This document shows positions 37,496-46,722 of a DNA stretch of 64,000 bases, piece by piece. Position numbers and translations under genes: made by a program. The notes under the pieces were generated by a model, which was given only the letters and a program-made list of their open reading frames with translations, was not told where the DNA came from and did no database searches. Source of the stretch: Nitrobacter sp. NHB1. GTDB lineage: Bacteria > Pseudomonadota > Alphaproteobacteria > Rhizobiales > Xanthobacteraceae. The DNA is taken from contig NZ_JBAMDA010000001.1 of NCBI RefSeq assembly GCF_036964665.1, positions 682,001 through 746,000 of the forward strand, written 5' to 3'. Every line of letters begins with the position of its first letter. The stretch's first letter is position 1.

Positions 37496-38905
37496 ATGTT
37501 GAGCCGAGCGCTCAGTCTAGCGACGGTGATGCTTGCGATCGTCGGTTGCGCGGCAGGTAGCGCGCGGGCGCAAAATCTCGACGCAGGAAAGTCGGCTGCG
37601 CAGATTTTTTCGGGGAACTGCACCGCCTGCCATAAAGGCGTCCGCGGTTTGCTCAGGACGGTGGCGCCGAGATCGCTGCCGGGCTTTCTGCGCCAGCATT
37701 ATACCACCGGCCCCGACATGGCGAGGATGCTCAGCGCCTATCTGATTTCCAACGGTGCGACCGATGAGAGCCACCGGGCGGAGAAACCCAGGCGGCACCC
37801 GGGCGATCACAGATCGGAGCCGAGGCAGGCTGAGGGCAGGAAGCCGCCGTCCCGGGAAGCGGCGCAGCCAGATGCGTCCGCGCAGAGGGAGCCAGATGCG
37901 TCCGCGCAGAGTGAGCCGCATGGCCGCAAGGACCGGCATCGCAGGCGCGCGCGACCGGGCACCGAGAATCCGGAGGCCGCGCGGCCGGCTTCGGAGGAGG
38001 CCGCCAGCGAGCACGATCGGCGGAAGCACGGAGACAAGAAAAAGCTGAGCAGGAGCGGCAAGCACGGTCCGGAAGACAAGCACGGTCCGGAAGGATCGCC
38101 GAAAGCCGACGCCGCCAAGCAGGAACCGTCCAAGGACAACGCCGTAACGAAGCCGGAAACAGCGAAGAGCGAACCATCCGGCGCGGCTTCCGCCAAGGGA
38201 GAAACAGCCAAGGGAGAGACGGCCAAGGGAGAGCCGACCAAGGTAGAGACGCCCAAGGCGGAAGCCCCTAAGGCGGAAACTTCCAAGGCGGAATCCTCCA
38301 AGGCCGAAGCTCCCAAGACGGAAACCCCGAAGGAACAAGCAGCCGAGAAACAAGCTGGCAAGGAGCAGGCTGGCAAGGAGCAAGGCATCAAGGCCGACGC
38401 GGCGAAGCCGGGCGCACCGAATCCTGATCCGACAAAATCCGAGAGTGGCAAGGCCGAGACCGGCAAAGCCGAAACGAACAAGCCTGACGCAGACAAATCT
38501 GAAGCCAAGTCTCAAGAAGACAAGTCCGAGACGGATAAATCTGAAACAGACACGTCCGAAAGCAGCAAACCGGACAGCGGCCCGGCAGAGGCTGTGGCCC
38601 CCGGCGAACCGAAGGCGGTGCCGTTGCGCGCCGACCCCGTTCCTGCGGTGACGCCGGCTCCGAAGGTCGGCGAGGCTGACGCAAAGCCGCCGTCCGAAGC
38701 CGCGAGCCCCACGCCGGCACCAACTTCCGCTGACGACTCGGTGGCGTCGCCGTCGACCTCCGCAGAGCCGGCAAAACCGGCCACGTCTCCGGCGGAGTCG
38801 GCCTCGCCGCCGGCCAAGCCTGTCTCGCCGCCGGAGGGGGGCGCTGCCTCATCCGCCCCGCCACCCGCTCCTGACGGATCGCCGGTTGCACCGGTTTCGC
38901 AATAG
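37496..38905 (+). CDS. Secreted haem-c-motif protein with long Lys/Glu/Ala/Pro repeat tail
   Basis: 469 residues from ATG 37496 with GGAGGATGG just upstream. A signal peptide (about 1-26) is followed by a short cytochrome-c-like domain of about 60 residues: C-T-A-C-H at 42-46 and possible axial Met75 or Met78. From about 90 to 469 it is low complexity, with 5-residue units of the type A-K-G-E-T / P-K-A-E-A (DNA period 15 bp, 38180-38340), then D-K-S-E-T units and a Pro/Ser/Ala end. The tail is mixed-charge and resembles histone-H1/TonB-like linkers. It may tether a small cytochrome in the periplasm; haem attachment is inferred from motif and signal. Confidence 0.78.
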   Translation: MLSRALSLATVMLAIVGCAAGSARAQNLDAGKSAAQIFSGNCTACHKGVRGLLRTVAPRSLPGFLRQHYTTGPDMARMLSAYLISNGATDESHRAEKPRRHPGDHRSEPRQAEGRKPPSREAAQPDASAQREPDASAQSEPHGRKDRHRRRARPGTENPEAARPASEEAASEHDRRKHGDKKKLSRSGKHGPEDKHGPEGSPKADAAKQEPSKDNAVTKPETAKSEPSGAASAKGETAKGETAKGEPTKVETPKAEAPKAETSKAESSKAEAPKTETPKEQAAEKQAGKEQAGKEQGIKADAAKPGAPNPDPTKSESGKAETGKAETNKPDADKSEAKSQEDKSETDKSETDTSESSKPDSGPAEAVAPGEPKAVPLRADPVPAVTPAPKVGEADAKPPSEAASPTPAPTSADDSVASPSTSAEPAKPATSPAESASPPAKPVSPPEGGAASSAPPPAPDGSPVAPVSQ

Positions 38906-38941
38906 AACACTTTCCGGCTAGTGGAATCCGGTTAGCCGCCG

Positions 38942-40141
38942 TCAGATCATCGATACCAGCCCGCCGCCGTGGCGTTCCAGCCGCCCGGCTAGTTCCAGCT
39001 CAAGCAGAACCGTGCGCACGATTGCCGGTGAAGCGTCCGCCAACCGGATCAGATCGTCGAGCCCGGTCGGCACCGGGCCAAGCAGACCGACGATGCGCGA
39101 ACGGTCGCTCGCGTCCGGCTCTTCCGTCCCCGGGCCGCCGTGATCCGGTTCTCCGGCGGGCAGTTCGATCGGCCGTCCCATGATCGGACGCACGGCATCG
39201 ATGACATCGGACGCCCCGGTGATCAGCGCCGCGCCCTGCTTGATGAGATCGTTGGTGCCTGCGGCGCGAGGGTCGAGCGGCGAGCCCGGCACGGCGAAGA
39301 CCTCGCGGCCTTGCTCGGCGGCGATGCGAGCCGTGATCAGCGAGCCCGAGCGATACGCCGCCTCGACCACGACGACGCCGAGCGCGACGCCCGAGATCAG
39401 GCGGTTGCGCCGTGGGAAATCGCGGGCGCGCGGCACATGCCCCATCGGCATTTCGGAAATCGCGCCGCCGTCTTTCAATATGGCCGCGAGCAGATCCTCG
39501 TGCTCGGGCGGATAGATGCGGTCGTGGCCGCCGGCCAGCACCGCGACAGTGCCGCTCGCCATGCTTGCGCGATGCGCCGCCTGATCGATGCCGCGTGCCA
39601 GCCCCGACGCGATGACGAAACCGGCGTCGCCGAGATCGTGCGCCAGCGTCTGCGCGAACTTGTGACCGGCAGCGGACGCATTGCGTGAGCCGACGATCGC
39701 AATCATCGGACGTTCCATGACATCGAGGTTGCCGCGCACGCCGAGCATCGGCGGTGCGTCGTCGATGGTTGCGAGGTGTGGCGGATAACCGGTTTCGCCC
39801 GACGCCAGCAAACTGACGCCGATCCGCCGGGCGGCGGCCAACTCGTCCCTGGCCTCCGCTTCGCCGCAAAGCCGGCCCGGGCGCGAAGCGCCGCCGCGTC
39901 GTGCCAGATCGGGCAGGCGGGCCAGCGCTTCACCGGCGCTGCCGAAATGATTCACAAGCGAACGAAAGGTCCGCGGCCCGACGTTTTCGGACCGGATCAG
40001 CCGCAACCAGTCGATCCGCTGGCTGTCGGTTAGCCGTCTATCGGGATTTCGGATATCCACGCCTGCCCCCAATGCAAGGGGAAGCTTTGCCCAAGTCGGC
40101 GCAGGGGACAACCTCTGATGCAGGATCGTCACCATATTCAC
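38942..40141 (-). CDS. dprA: DNA processing protein DprA
   Basis: 399 residues (ATG 40135 also possible). It loads RecA onto incoming ssDNA during transformation. Rossmann-like core: A-I-V-G-S-R-N-A-S near 149-157, A-S-G-L-A-R-G-I-D near 178-186, G-T-V-A-V-L-A-G-G, and [10 protein letters not shown] near 242-251. An N-terminal SAM-like domain (R-I-D-W-L-R-L) and C-terminal winged helix (G-L-D-D-L-I-R-L-A) complete the usual long form. It is last of the pyrB-pyrC-plsY-dprA string. Confidence 0.95.
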   Translation of the reverse strand: MNMVTILHQRLSPAPTWAKLPLALGAGVDIRNPDRRLTDSQRIDWLRLIRSENVGPRTFRSLVNHFGSAGEALARLPDLARRGGASRPGRLCGEAEARDELAAARRIGVSLLASGETGYPPHLATIDDAPPMLGVRGNLDVMERPMIAIVGSRNASAAGHKFAQTLAHDLGDAGFVIASGLARGIDQAAHRASMASGTVAVLAGGHDRIYPPEHEDLLAAILKDGGAISEMPMGHVPRARDFPRRNRLISGVALGVVVVEAAYRSGSLITARIAAEQGREVFAVPGSPLDPRAAGTNDLIKQGAALITGASDVIDAVRPIMGRPIELPAGEPDHGGPGTEEPDASDRSRIVGLLGPVPTGLDDLIRLADASPAIVRTVLLELELAGRLERHGGGLVSMI

Positions 40142-40219
40142 GCAAGACGCGCGTACCGACGCGAAGGCCGTCGGCCTGGAAATGTGACGTCCATCACGGT
40201 CTGTTCCCGACGGGGCGGC

Positions 40220-40816
40220 TTATGCTTTCGCGCCGATCCGGCCTTCGCTGCCGGTGGAGAGCCGTCGGATGTTCTCGCGGTGCTTGAACCACAACAGCAG
40301 CGTCAGCACAGCAAACAGCAGCGCAAGCTGCGGGTGTCCGAGCCACCATAACAGCAGCGGCGTGGCGAAACTCGCGGTCAGCGCCGACAGCGACGAGTAG
40401 CGTGTCGTGAACGCGACGAGCAGCCAGATCGCGCAGAAGGCCAGCGCTGCCGGCCAGAACAGGCCGAGCAGCACGCCGATATAGGTCGCGACGCCCTTGC
40501 CGCCGCGGAATTTCAGCCACACCGGGAAGAGGTGACCGAGAAACGCGCCGAGCGCCGCGGCTATCGCGGCCGCAGGTCCCCATAACAGTCCTGCCACCAG
40601 CACGGCGGCGGTGCCCTTCAGCATGTCGCCGACAAGCGTTGCCGCGGCGAGGCCCTTGCGTCCGGTCCGCAGCACGTTGGTTGCGCCGATATTGCCCGAA
40701 CCGATCGAGCGCAGGTCCTGCGTTCCGGCTATCCGCGTCAAAATCATCCCGAAAGGGATGGAGCCGAACAGATAGCCGATGGCGAAGGCAATCACGGCAA
40801 TGGCGGAAGAGGACAT
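40220..40816 (-). CDS. plsY: Acyl-phosphate:glycerol-3-phosphate acyltransferase
   Basis: 198 residues, five to six membrane helices. It makes lysophosphatidic acid from acyl phosphate. All three loop motifs are present: [10 protein letters not shown] near 38-47, R-G-G-K-G-V-A-T near 104-111, and H-R-E-N-I-R-R-L near 178-185. It lies 78 bp upstream of dprA; the 164 bp gap to pyrC holds no gene. Confidence 0.96.
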   Translation of the reverse strand: MSSSAIAVIAFAIGYLFGSIPFGMILTRIAGTQDLRSIGSGNIGATNVLRTGRKGLAAATLVGDMLKGTAAVLVAGLLWGPAAAIAAALGAFLGHLFPVWLKFRGGKGVATYIGVLLGLFWPAALAFCAIWLLVAFTTRYSSLSALTASFATPLLLWWLGHPQLALLFAVLTLLLWFKHRENIRRLSTGSEGRIGAKA

Positions 40817-40980
40817 CGTGGCAGGCTCCGGGCGTTAGTCCGCAGATTTAAACCATAAATCGGCACCGTCGCGCCACGACAGATATGTCAGGTAGAGAAT
40901 GAAGGTTCGCATCTATCCACCTGCTCAGGCGGGATGATCCTTCGTTTCGGATATCTTCGCCGGGTGCAACCATTGCAGCG

Positions 40981-42282
40981 TCAGACGTGTTCGAAAACCG
41001 TGCGTCCGCCGACGATGGTACGGACGACACGGCCCGAGAAACGGGATTCGTCGAACGGCGTATTCTTGCATTGCGATTTGAGATCGGCGGGATCGAGGAT
41101 CCACGGCACGTCCGGATCGATCACGATCACATCGGCAGGCGCGCCGGGACGTAACGATCCGCCGGGCAGACCCAGCAACTCCGCCGGCCGCGTCGACATC
41201 GCCCGGATCAGCGTCTTGAAATCCAGTTCCGCGTTATGCACGAGCCGCAGCGCCGCCGTCAGCATGGTCTCTAACCCGATCGCGCCGGCCGCGGCTTCCG
41301 CGAACGGCAGGCGCTTGGTTTCCACGTCCTGCGGATTGTGATCGGACATCACGACATCGATCAGGCCCGACGCCAGCGCCGCGATCAGTGCGCGGCGGTC
41401 GGCCTCGCTGCGCAGCGGCGGCGACAGTTTCAGAAACGTGCGGTACGGACCGATATCGTTTTCATTCAGCGTCAGATGATTGATCGATGCGGACGCGGTG
41501 ACCTGGAGTCCGGCGTCGCGCGCACGCTTGAGAATATCGAGCGATTCCGCACAGGTCAGCGACGCCGCGTGGTAGCGGCCGCCGGTCAGCGCCACGAGCC
41601 GCATGTCGCGCTCCAGCACCATTGCCTCTGCGGCCGCCGGAATACCCATCAGTCCAAGGCGGGCGGACAGCTCGCCTTCATTCATGACGCCTTCGCCGAC
41701 CAGATGAGCATCTTCGGTGTGATGGACGATCAGGGCATCGAAGTCGCGGGCATAGGTCAGGGCGCGGCGCATCACCCGGGCGTTCATCACGCTGCGCGCG
41801 CCATCGGTGAAGGCGACCGCGCCCGCCGCCTTCAACAGGCCGATCTCGGTCATTTCCTTGCCGGCGAGGCCCTTGGTCAGCGCCGCCATCGGATGAATGT
41901 TGACGATTGCGGTATCCCGCGCGCGGCGCAGCACGAAATCGACGGTCGCGGAGTTGTCGATCACCGGCGAGGTATCGGGCTGGCAGACAATGGTGGTGAT
42001 GCCGCCGGCGGCGGCGGCGCGGCTCGCGGACGCAAAGGTTTCGCGATGGCCGGCACCCGGCTCGCCGACGAAAGCGCGGATGTCGATCAGGCCGGGCGCG
42101 ACGATCTTGCCGGCGCAGTTGATGATGTCGGTGCCTTCGGGCACGCCGGTGGCGCCGATGTCGCGCCGCGCGTCGCGAACAACCCCGTCGGCGATCAGGA
42201 CGTCGCCGGGGCCGTCGAGATCGCGCGCGGGATCGACGATGCGGGCGTTGGCGAGCAGGATCGGGCGTGGGCCGGTCAGCAT
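40981..42282 (-). CDS. pyrC: Dihydroorotase homologue with degenerate metal site (likely pseudo-DHOase subunit)
   Basis: 433 residues. Overall it is a type I dihydroorotase (C-A-G-K-I-V-A-P-G-L-I-D then G-E-P-G; G-G-I-T-T-I-V-C-Q-P-D-T; A-L-T-K-G). The binuclear-metal motif D-x-H-x-H-x-R-E-P-G is instead D67-I-R-A-F-V-G-E-P-G, so both His ligands are replaced by Arg69 and Phe71; the late T-D-H-A-P-H is S-D-H-N-P-Q. Such inactive PyrC' proteins in Pseudomonas and relatives are structural partners of PyrB, which lies just upstream. The catalytic dihydroorotase would be encoded elsewhere. The frame itself is intact and well conserved, so it is not a pseudogene. Confidence 0.88.
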   Translation of the reverse strand: MLTGPRPILLANARIVDPARDLDGPGDVLIADGVVRDARRDIGATGVPEGTDIINCAGKIVAPGLIDIRAFVGEPGAGHRETFASASRAAAAGGITTIVCQPDTSPVIDNSATVDFVLRRARDTAIVNIHPMAALTKGLAGKEMTEIGLLKAAGAVAFTDGARSVMNARVMRRALTYARDFDALIVHHTEDAHLVGEGVMNEGELSARLGLMGIPAAAEAMVLERDMRLVALTGGRYHAASLTCAESLDILKRARDAGLQVTASASINHLTLNENDIGPYRTFLKLSPPLRSEADRRALIAALASGLIDVVMSDHNPQDVETKRLPFAEAAAGAIGLETMLTAALRLVHNAELDFKTLIRAMSTRPAELLGLPGGSLRPGAPADVIVIDPDVPWILDPADLKSQCKNTPFDESRFSGRVVRTIVGGRTVFEHV

Positions 42283-42300
42283 GGGCGCAACTCTCTACCG

Positions 42301-42404
42301 TCATTCCGGGGCGCGAGCGTAGCGAAGCGAACCCGGAATCCAGATGAGAGAATTGCCGTTGCGGCTGGATTCCGGGTTACGGCCTGCGGCCGCCCCCGGA
42401 ATGG
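42301..42404. repeat. Long imperfect inverted repeat between pyrB and pyrC
   Basis: Left arm 42301-42343 and right arm 42365-42404 pair through CATTCCGGGG...AACCCGGAATCCAG with a loop of about 21 bp. The whole element sits inside the 138-bp space separating pyrB from pyrC. A part (GCGAGCGTAGCGAAGC) also occurs in the 47795 palindrome, so the families share a module. Confidence 0.82.
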
Positions 42405-42420
42405 CGCGAAGTTTAGTGCA

Positions 42421-43374
42421 CTACGCATTCGGCAGGTTCCTCGCCAGCGCTTCCAGCACCGCCATCCGCACCGCCACTCCCATTTCCACCTGCTCGCGGA
42501 TCAGCGACTGGGCGCCGTCCGCGACGATGGAGTCGATCTCGACGCCGCGATTCATCGGTCCCGGATGCATGACCAGCGCGTCGGGTTTGGCATAAGCGAG
42601 CTTTTTCTGGTCGAGGCCGAAATAGTGAAAATACTCGGAAACCGACGGCACGAACGAGCCGCTCATCCGTTCGCGTTGCAACCGGAGCATCATCACGATA
42701 TCGGCGCCGTCCAGTCCCTCACGCATGTCGCGGGCGACCTCGACGCCCATGCGCTCGATGCCCGGCGGCAGCAGCGTGGAGGGCGCAACCACACGCACGC
42801 GCGCGCCCATGGCGTTGAGCAGGATGATGTTGGAGCGCGCGACGCGCGAATGCAGCACGTCGCCGCAGATCGCGACCAGAAGTCCATCGAGCCGTCCCTT
42901 GTTGCGGCGGATGGTCAGAGCGTCGAGCAGCGCCTGGGTCGGATGTTCGTGCGTGCCGTCGCCGGCATTGATGACGGAGCCGTCGACCTTGCGCGCCAGA
43001 AGCTCCACCGCGCCGGAGGCGGAATGGCGCATCACAAGAATGTCCGGATGCATGGCGTTGAGCGTCATCGCGGTATCGACCAGCGTCTCGCCCTTGCGGG
43101 TCGACATTGACGACACCGACATGTTCATCACGTCGGCCCCGAGCCGCTTGCCGGCGATCTCGAATGAGGACTGGGTTCGGGTCGAAGCCTCGAAGAACAG
43201 GTTGATCTGGGTGCGCCCGCGCAACGAGGTGCGCTTCTTGTCCACCTGGCGGTTCAGTTCGACGTATTCTTCGGAAAGGTCGAGGAGGCCGGTGATGTCG
43301 GCGACGGAAAGGCCCTCGATCCCCAGCAGGTGCCGGTGTCCGAGGACAAAACTCGATTTCGTTGACGATGTCAT
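42421..43374 (-). CDS. pyrB: Aspartate carbamoyltransferase catalytic subunit
   Basis: 317 residues from ATG 43374; the open frame continues far upstream antisense to the next gene but is not coding. It joins carbamoyl phosphate and aspartate. Signature [12 protein letters not shown] near 60-71, H-P-T-Q-A near 144-148, and H-P-G-P-M-N-R-G near 270-277. The downstream pyrC homologue lacks metal ligands and probably forms a complex with it. The upstream 200 bp contain a small GC hairpin at 43441-43456. Confidence 0.97.
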   Translation of the reverse strand: MTSSTKSSFVLGHRHLLGIEGLSVADITGLLDLSEEYVELNRQVDKKRTSLRGRTQINLFFEASTRTQSSFEIAGKRLGADVMNMSVSSMSTRKGETLVDTAMTLNAMHPDILVMRHSASGAVELLARKVDGSVINAGDGTHEHPTQALLDALTIRRNKGRLDGLLVAICGDVLHSRVARSNIILLNAMGARVRVVAPSTLLPPGIERMGVEVARDMREGLDGADIVMMLRLQRERMSGSFVPSVSEYFHYFGLDQKKLAYAKPDALVMHPGPMNRGVEIDSIVADGAQSLIREQVEMGVAVRMAVLEALARNLPNA

Positions 43375-43581
43375 TAAAGCCAGAGCTATAGGCAGAGTTT
43401 CCCCGTGGAGCAAGGCCGAACAGCGCACAGGCGGGTTTTCCCCCGCTGAAGCGGGGTCAGGGTAAACGGAGCGGGAGACGGGCAGCGTTCCGATGCGCCG
43501 GCAAGGCGGCGGCAATGCGTTCGGCCGGCGTGATCTCGCTACGGTTCCGGCGTACAGTCGGACGCTGTCAAGAGGTGGTTC

Positions 43582-45228
43582 ATGACGCAGCCTGCATTCA
43601 AGACGCACGAGGTATTCAACCAGTCGCCGCCGTTTGAGGACGTCGATCTGTTCGCGCTGGACGCTCCGTTGGCGGAGGCGGTGGCTGCAAACGGCGGCAA
43701 GGCTGCGGCTTCGGAATTGTCTGAATTCGGCCGCCACTGGGGATCGGCGGCGATGGCGGCGCGCGGCCGTCTCGCCAACGAAAATCCGCCGAAGCTGCGG
43801 CTGTTCGACGCGCGAGGCAACCGGCGTGACGAGGTCGAATTTCATCCGGCCTATCACGAACTGATGGCGCGCAGCGCCCATGCCGGCATCCACAATTCCA
43901 GCTGGACCGCCGACGGCAGACCGGCAGGCGGGGCTGCGGAAGTGGTGCGTGCGGCAAGATTCTATATGGCCGCGCAGGTCGAGACGGGACATCTCTGTCC
44001 CATCACCATGACCCGCGCGTCGGTGGCGGCGCTCGCCGTGCAGCCGGACGTTCTGGCGAAGGCGATGCCTGTGATCGCCACCCGCAGCTACGATCCGTCG
44101 TTCGCACCATGGTGGAGCAAGCGCGGCATGACGCTCGGCATGGGCATGACCGAGAAGCAGGGCGGCACCGACGTGCGCGCCAACCAGACCCGCGCCGAGA
44201 GAGACGGCGACGCGTATCGCATCACCGGCCACAAATGGTTCATGTCGGCGCCGATGTGCGACGCGTTCCTGGTGCTGGCGCAGGCCGACGGCGGGCTGAC
44301 GTGCTTCTTCATGCCGCGCTTCCGCCCCGACGGCTCGGTCAACGAGATCCGTTTCCAGCGGCTGAAGGACAAGCTCGGCAACCGCTCCAACGCCTCGTCC
44401 GAGGTGGAATTCACAGGCGCTTATGCCGAACGCGTTGGCGAGGAGGGCAAGGGTATCCGCACCATCATTCAGATGGTGCAGTTGACGCGTCAGGATTGCG
44501 CCATCGCCTCGGTCGGGCTGATGCGCTCGGGGCTGGCGCACGCGCTGCATCACACGCGTTACCGCAGCGTATTTCAGAAGCATCTCGCCGATCAGCCGCT
44601 GATGCAGGCGGTGCTGGCTGACATGGCGCTGCATGTCGAGGCGTCGGTGGCGCTGGTGATGCGGCTGTGTCGCGCTTTCGACGAAGCGCCCTCGGACCCG
44701 AAGGCGGCGGCGTGGATGCGGCTTTTGACGCCGGCGGTGAAATACTGGACCTGCAAGAGCGCGCCGGGCTTCTTGTATGAAGCGATGGAGTGCCTCGGCG
44801 GCAACGGCTATGTCGAGGAAAGCATTCTGGCGCGGCACTACCGTGAGGCGCCGGTCAACGCAATCTGGGAAGGCTCCGGCAACGTGATGTGCCTCGACGT
44901 ATTGCGGGCGCTGGCACATGAGGCCGAGGCGGCTGCGGCCGTGCTCGAAGATTTCGTGGCGGACACCAGGGGCCTGCCCGGTGCTTCGGAAGCGGTGGCG
45001 TTTCTCGCCAGGACCTTCCTCCGGCCCGACGGCGAGCGCGTGGCGCGGCAGGCGGTGGAGACGCTGGCGCAACTGGCTGCGGCCGCGGCGCTCAACCGGA
45101 TCGCGCCGGATCAGGCGGCGCTGTTTGCGGCGACGCGGCTCGGCGTCGGCACGCACGGGCGCATGTACGGCACGGCCGAGTTGTCTTACGACGACAGCCG
45201 GCGGCTGCTCGAACGGGCGCTGCCGTGA
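43582..45228 (+). CDS. aidB: AidB-like acyl-CoA dehydrogenase
   Basis: 548 residues, close to E. coli AidB (541). An N-terminal AidB-specific extension starts E-V-F-N-Q-S-P-P-F. The FAD/ACAD core includes [14 protein letters not shown] near 186-199, G-H-K-W-F-M-S-A near 217-224, and [10 protein letters not shown] near 400-409. In E. coli it belongs to the Ada adaptive response to alkylation; no ada, alkA or alkB is present here. Divergent from pyrB across about 207 bp. Confidence 0.92.
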   Translation: MTQPAFKTHEVFNQSPPFEDVDLFALDAPLAEAVAANGGKAAASELSEFGRHWGSAAMAARGRLANENPPKLRLFDARGNRRDEVEFHPAYHELMARSAHAGIHNSSWTADGRPAGGAAEVVRAARFYMAAQVETGHLCPITMTRASVAALAVQPDVLAKAMPVIATRSYDPSFAPWWSKRGMTLGMGMTEKQGGTDVRANQTRAERDGDAYRITGHKWFMSAPMCDAFLVLAQADGGLTCFFMPRFRPDGSVNEIRFQRLKDKLGNRSNASSEVEFTGAYAERVGEEGKGIRTIIQMVQLTRQDCAIASVGLMRSGLAHALHHTRYRSVFQKHLADQPLMQAVLADMALHVEASVALVMRLCRAFDEAPSDPKAAAWMRLLTPAVKYWTCKSAPGFLYEAMECLGGNGYVEESILARHYREAPVNAIWEGSGNVMCLDVLRALAHEAEAAAAVLEDFVADTRGLPGASEAVAFLARTFLRPDGERVARQAVETLAQLAAAAALNRIAPDQAALFAATRLGVGTHGRMYGTAELSYDDSRRLLERALP

Positions 45229-45268
45229 GTCCCACGCTTTGGTAAGGAATGCCGGCCAGAGTGCCGCC

Positions 45269-46045
45269 ATGAGCATACCTGAAAGTGACCCTTTGGCGCC
45301 GCTGCTGTCTCCTTCACCGCGTCCGCCGCAGGTCTGGAAATTCATCGGCACCAGCCTGTGGGGCATCGCGGTATTTGCTGCGATGTTTGCCGGGCAACTT
45401 TCAGTCCTCGTTTATTTCCTGATCGCCGATCGCGCGCCGTTCAGTTTCGACGAGGTCAAGGAATTGGCCGGAGGCGGCCTGACGATCTCGCTGTCGGTGG
45501 TCATGGGACTGCCGGCGGCCTTGCTCGCGCTCTGGATCGCGATCCGGCTGTCGCGGGTGCCGTTCACCGATTATCTCGCGCTGCGCCGGACCTCGTGGCG
45601 GCATCTGCTGCTCGGCATCGTCTCTCTGGTCGTACTCGTCATGGGGTGGGAGGGCGTATCCGCTGCGATGGGACGCGAGTCCTCGGCGGGATTCATGGTA
45701 GATGTGCTGAAGTCGGCGCGGGCCGAAGGCGCTCTGTGGCTGCTGGTCATCTCGTTTTGCGTGGTGGCCCCGATCACCGAGGAATTCCTCACGCGCGGTT
45801 TCCTTTATCGCGGGTGGTCGGAGTCGTTCCTGCGGCCGACCGGCGCCATCGTGCTGTCGTCGCTGGTGTGGACGGCGATGCATTTGCAATACGACTGGTT
45901 CTTTTTCGGAGAGATATTCTCGATCGGACTGCTGTTCGGCTACCTGCGCTATCGCAGCGGCTCGATCTGGCTGACCGTGATCCTGCACGGCCTCAACAAT
46001 CTCGCGGCGACGTTGCAGACGCTGTGGCTTGCGAACCAGACGTAA
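45269..46045 (+). CDS. CPBP-family intramembrane metalloprotease (Abi/CAAX-like)
   Basis: 258 residues from ATG 45269. Six to seven hydrophobic helices. CPBP motifs are complete: [12 protein letters not shown] near 173-184 (EExxxR), V-W-T-A-M-H near 203-208 (FxxxH-like), and I-L-H-G-L-N-N near 242-248 (HxxxN/B). Relatives process CAAX proteins, bacteriocin maturation or immunity. No peptide substrate gene is adjacent. It is 40 bp after aidB and could share its transcript. Confidence 0.9.
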   Translation: MSIPESDPLAPLLSPSPRPPQVWKFIGTSLWGIAVFAAMFAGQLSVLVYFLIADRAPFSFDEVKELAGGGLTISLSVVMGLPAALLALWIAIRLSRVPFTDYLALRRTSWRHLLLGIVSLVVLVMGWEGVSAAMGRESSAGFMVDVLKSARAEGALWLLVISFCVVAPITEEFLTRGFLYRGWSESFLRPTGAIVLSSLVWTAMHLQYDWFFFGEIFSIGLLFGYLRYRSGSIWLTVILHGLNNLAATLQTLWLANQT

Positions 46046-46084
46046 CGGCCATCATTGCACCGATGACGAACACTGGTAGCGTGC

Positions 46085-46576
46085 TTAGTCTGTTCCGGCA
46101 GTCCGCCGCAGCACCGCAAGCCGGTCGAGTGCGCCCTGCAAAATGAAGATCGCGGCGTGCTCGTCGATGACCTTGGCGCGCTTTGCGCGGCTCATATCCA
46201 TTCCGATCAACTCGCGTTCGACGGCGACCGTCGATAGCCGCTCGTCCCATAGCCCGATGGCGTGATCGGTGAGTTTTGCCAGATTGCGCGCAAAGGCACG
46301 GGTTGATTGCGCGCGCGGTCCTTCGCTGCCGTCCATGTTGATCGGCAATCCAAGAATGAAGCTGGCGACGCCGCGTTCGGCAGCGAGGGCAAGCAGCCGC
46401 GCGGCGTCTTTTGTAAAGGTCTTGCGTTGGATCGTCTCGACGCCGGTGGCGAGACGGCGATCCGGATCGGATACCGCGACGCCGATGGTCTTGGTGCCGA
46501 GGTCGAGACCGACGAGGGCGCCGCGTTCAGGCCAGTGCGCGGCGGCTTCGATCAACGGGAGGATAAGGGCGGGCAT
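46085..46576 (-). CDS. ruvX: Putative pre-16S rRNA nuclease / Holliday junction resolvase YqgF
   Basis: 163 residues from ATG 46576; the frame is open upstream without family similarity. RNase H-like fold: G-L-D-L-G-T-K-T-I-G-V-A-V-S-D near 23-37 (first Asp), L-G-L-P-I-N-M-D-G-S-E-G near 74-85, D-E-R-L-S-T near 110-115 and D-E-H-A-A near 137. It trims the 5' end of 16S rRNA; it was earlier proposed as a resolvase. Convergent with the CPBP protease gene (39 bp apart). Confidence 0.93.
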   Translation of the reverse strand: MPALILPLIEAAAHWPERGALVGLDLGTKTIGVAVSDPDRRLATGVETIQRKTFTKDAARLLALAAERGVASFILGLPINMDGSEGPRAQSTRAFARNLAKLTDHAIGLWDERLSTVAVERELIGMDMSRAKRAKVIDEHAAIFILQGALDRLAVLRRTAGTD

Positions 46577-46722
46577 GGCACCGCATAACATGCGCGCGCC
46601 AAATGTGCCAAAGCGGGGCCGCATCATTGAGGAACGCATGGCTCTCCCGCGTCGCGGTATGCTAAGGCGGACCTGACGGTCCGCAAGGCCGCCGCCAAAT
46701 CCCACCAGCGAATGAGCAGACC

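Noticed and set aside
37517-38515. A 332-codon minus-strand frame with Leu/Gly repeats
   Set aside because: It is antisense to the AAG/GAA repeats of the haem-motif protein, which automatically give Leu/Phe/Ser-rich translation.
42421-45366. A 981-codon open frame on the minus strand
   Set aside because: Only the last 317 codons are pyrB. The rest is antisense to aidB, rich in Arg/His and without any domain; it is a GC-bias shadow.
45269-46045. CPBP protease as an abortive-infection defence gene
   Set aside because: The fold is shared with Abi proteins, but no toxin, phage-related or defence gene lies nearby.
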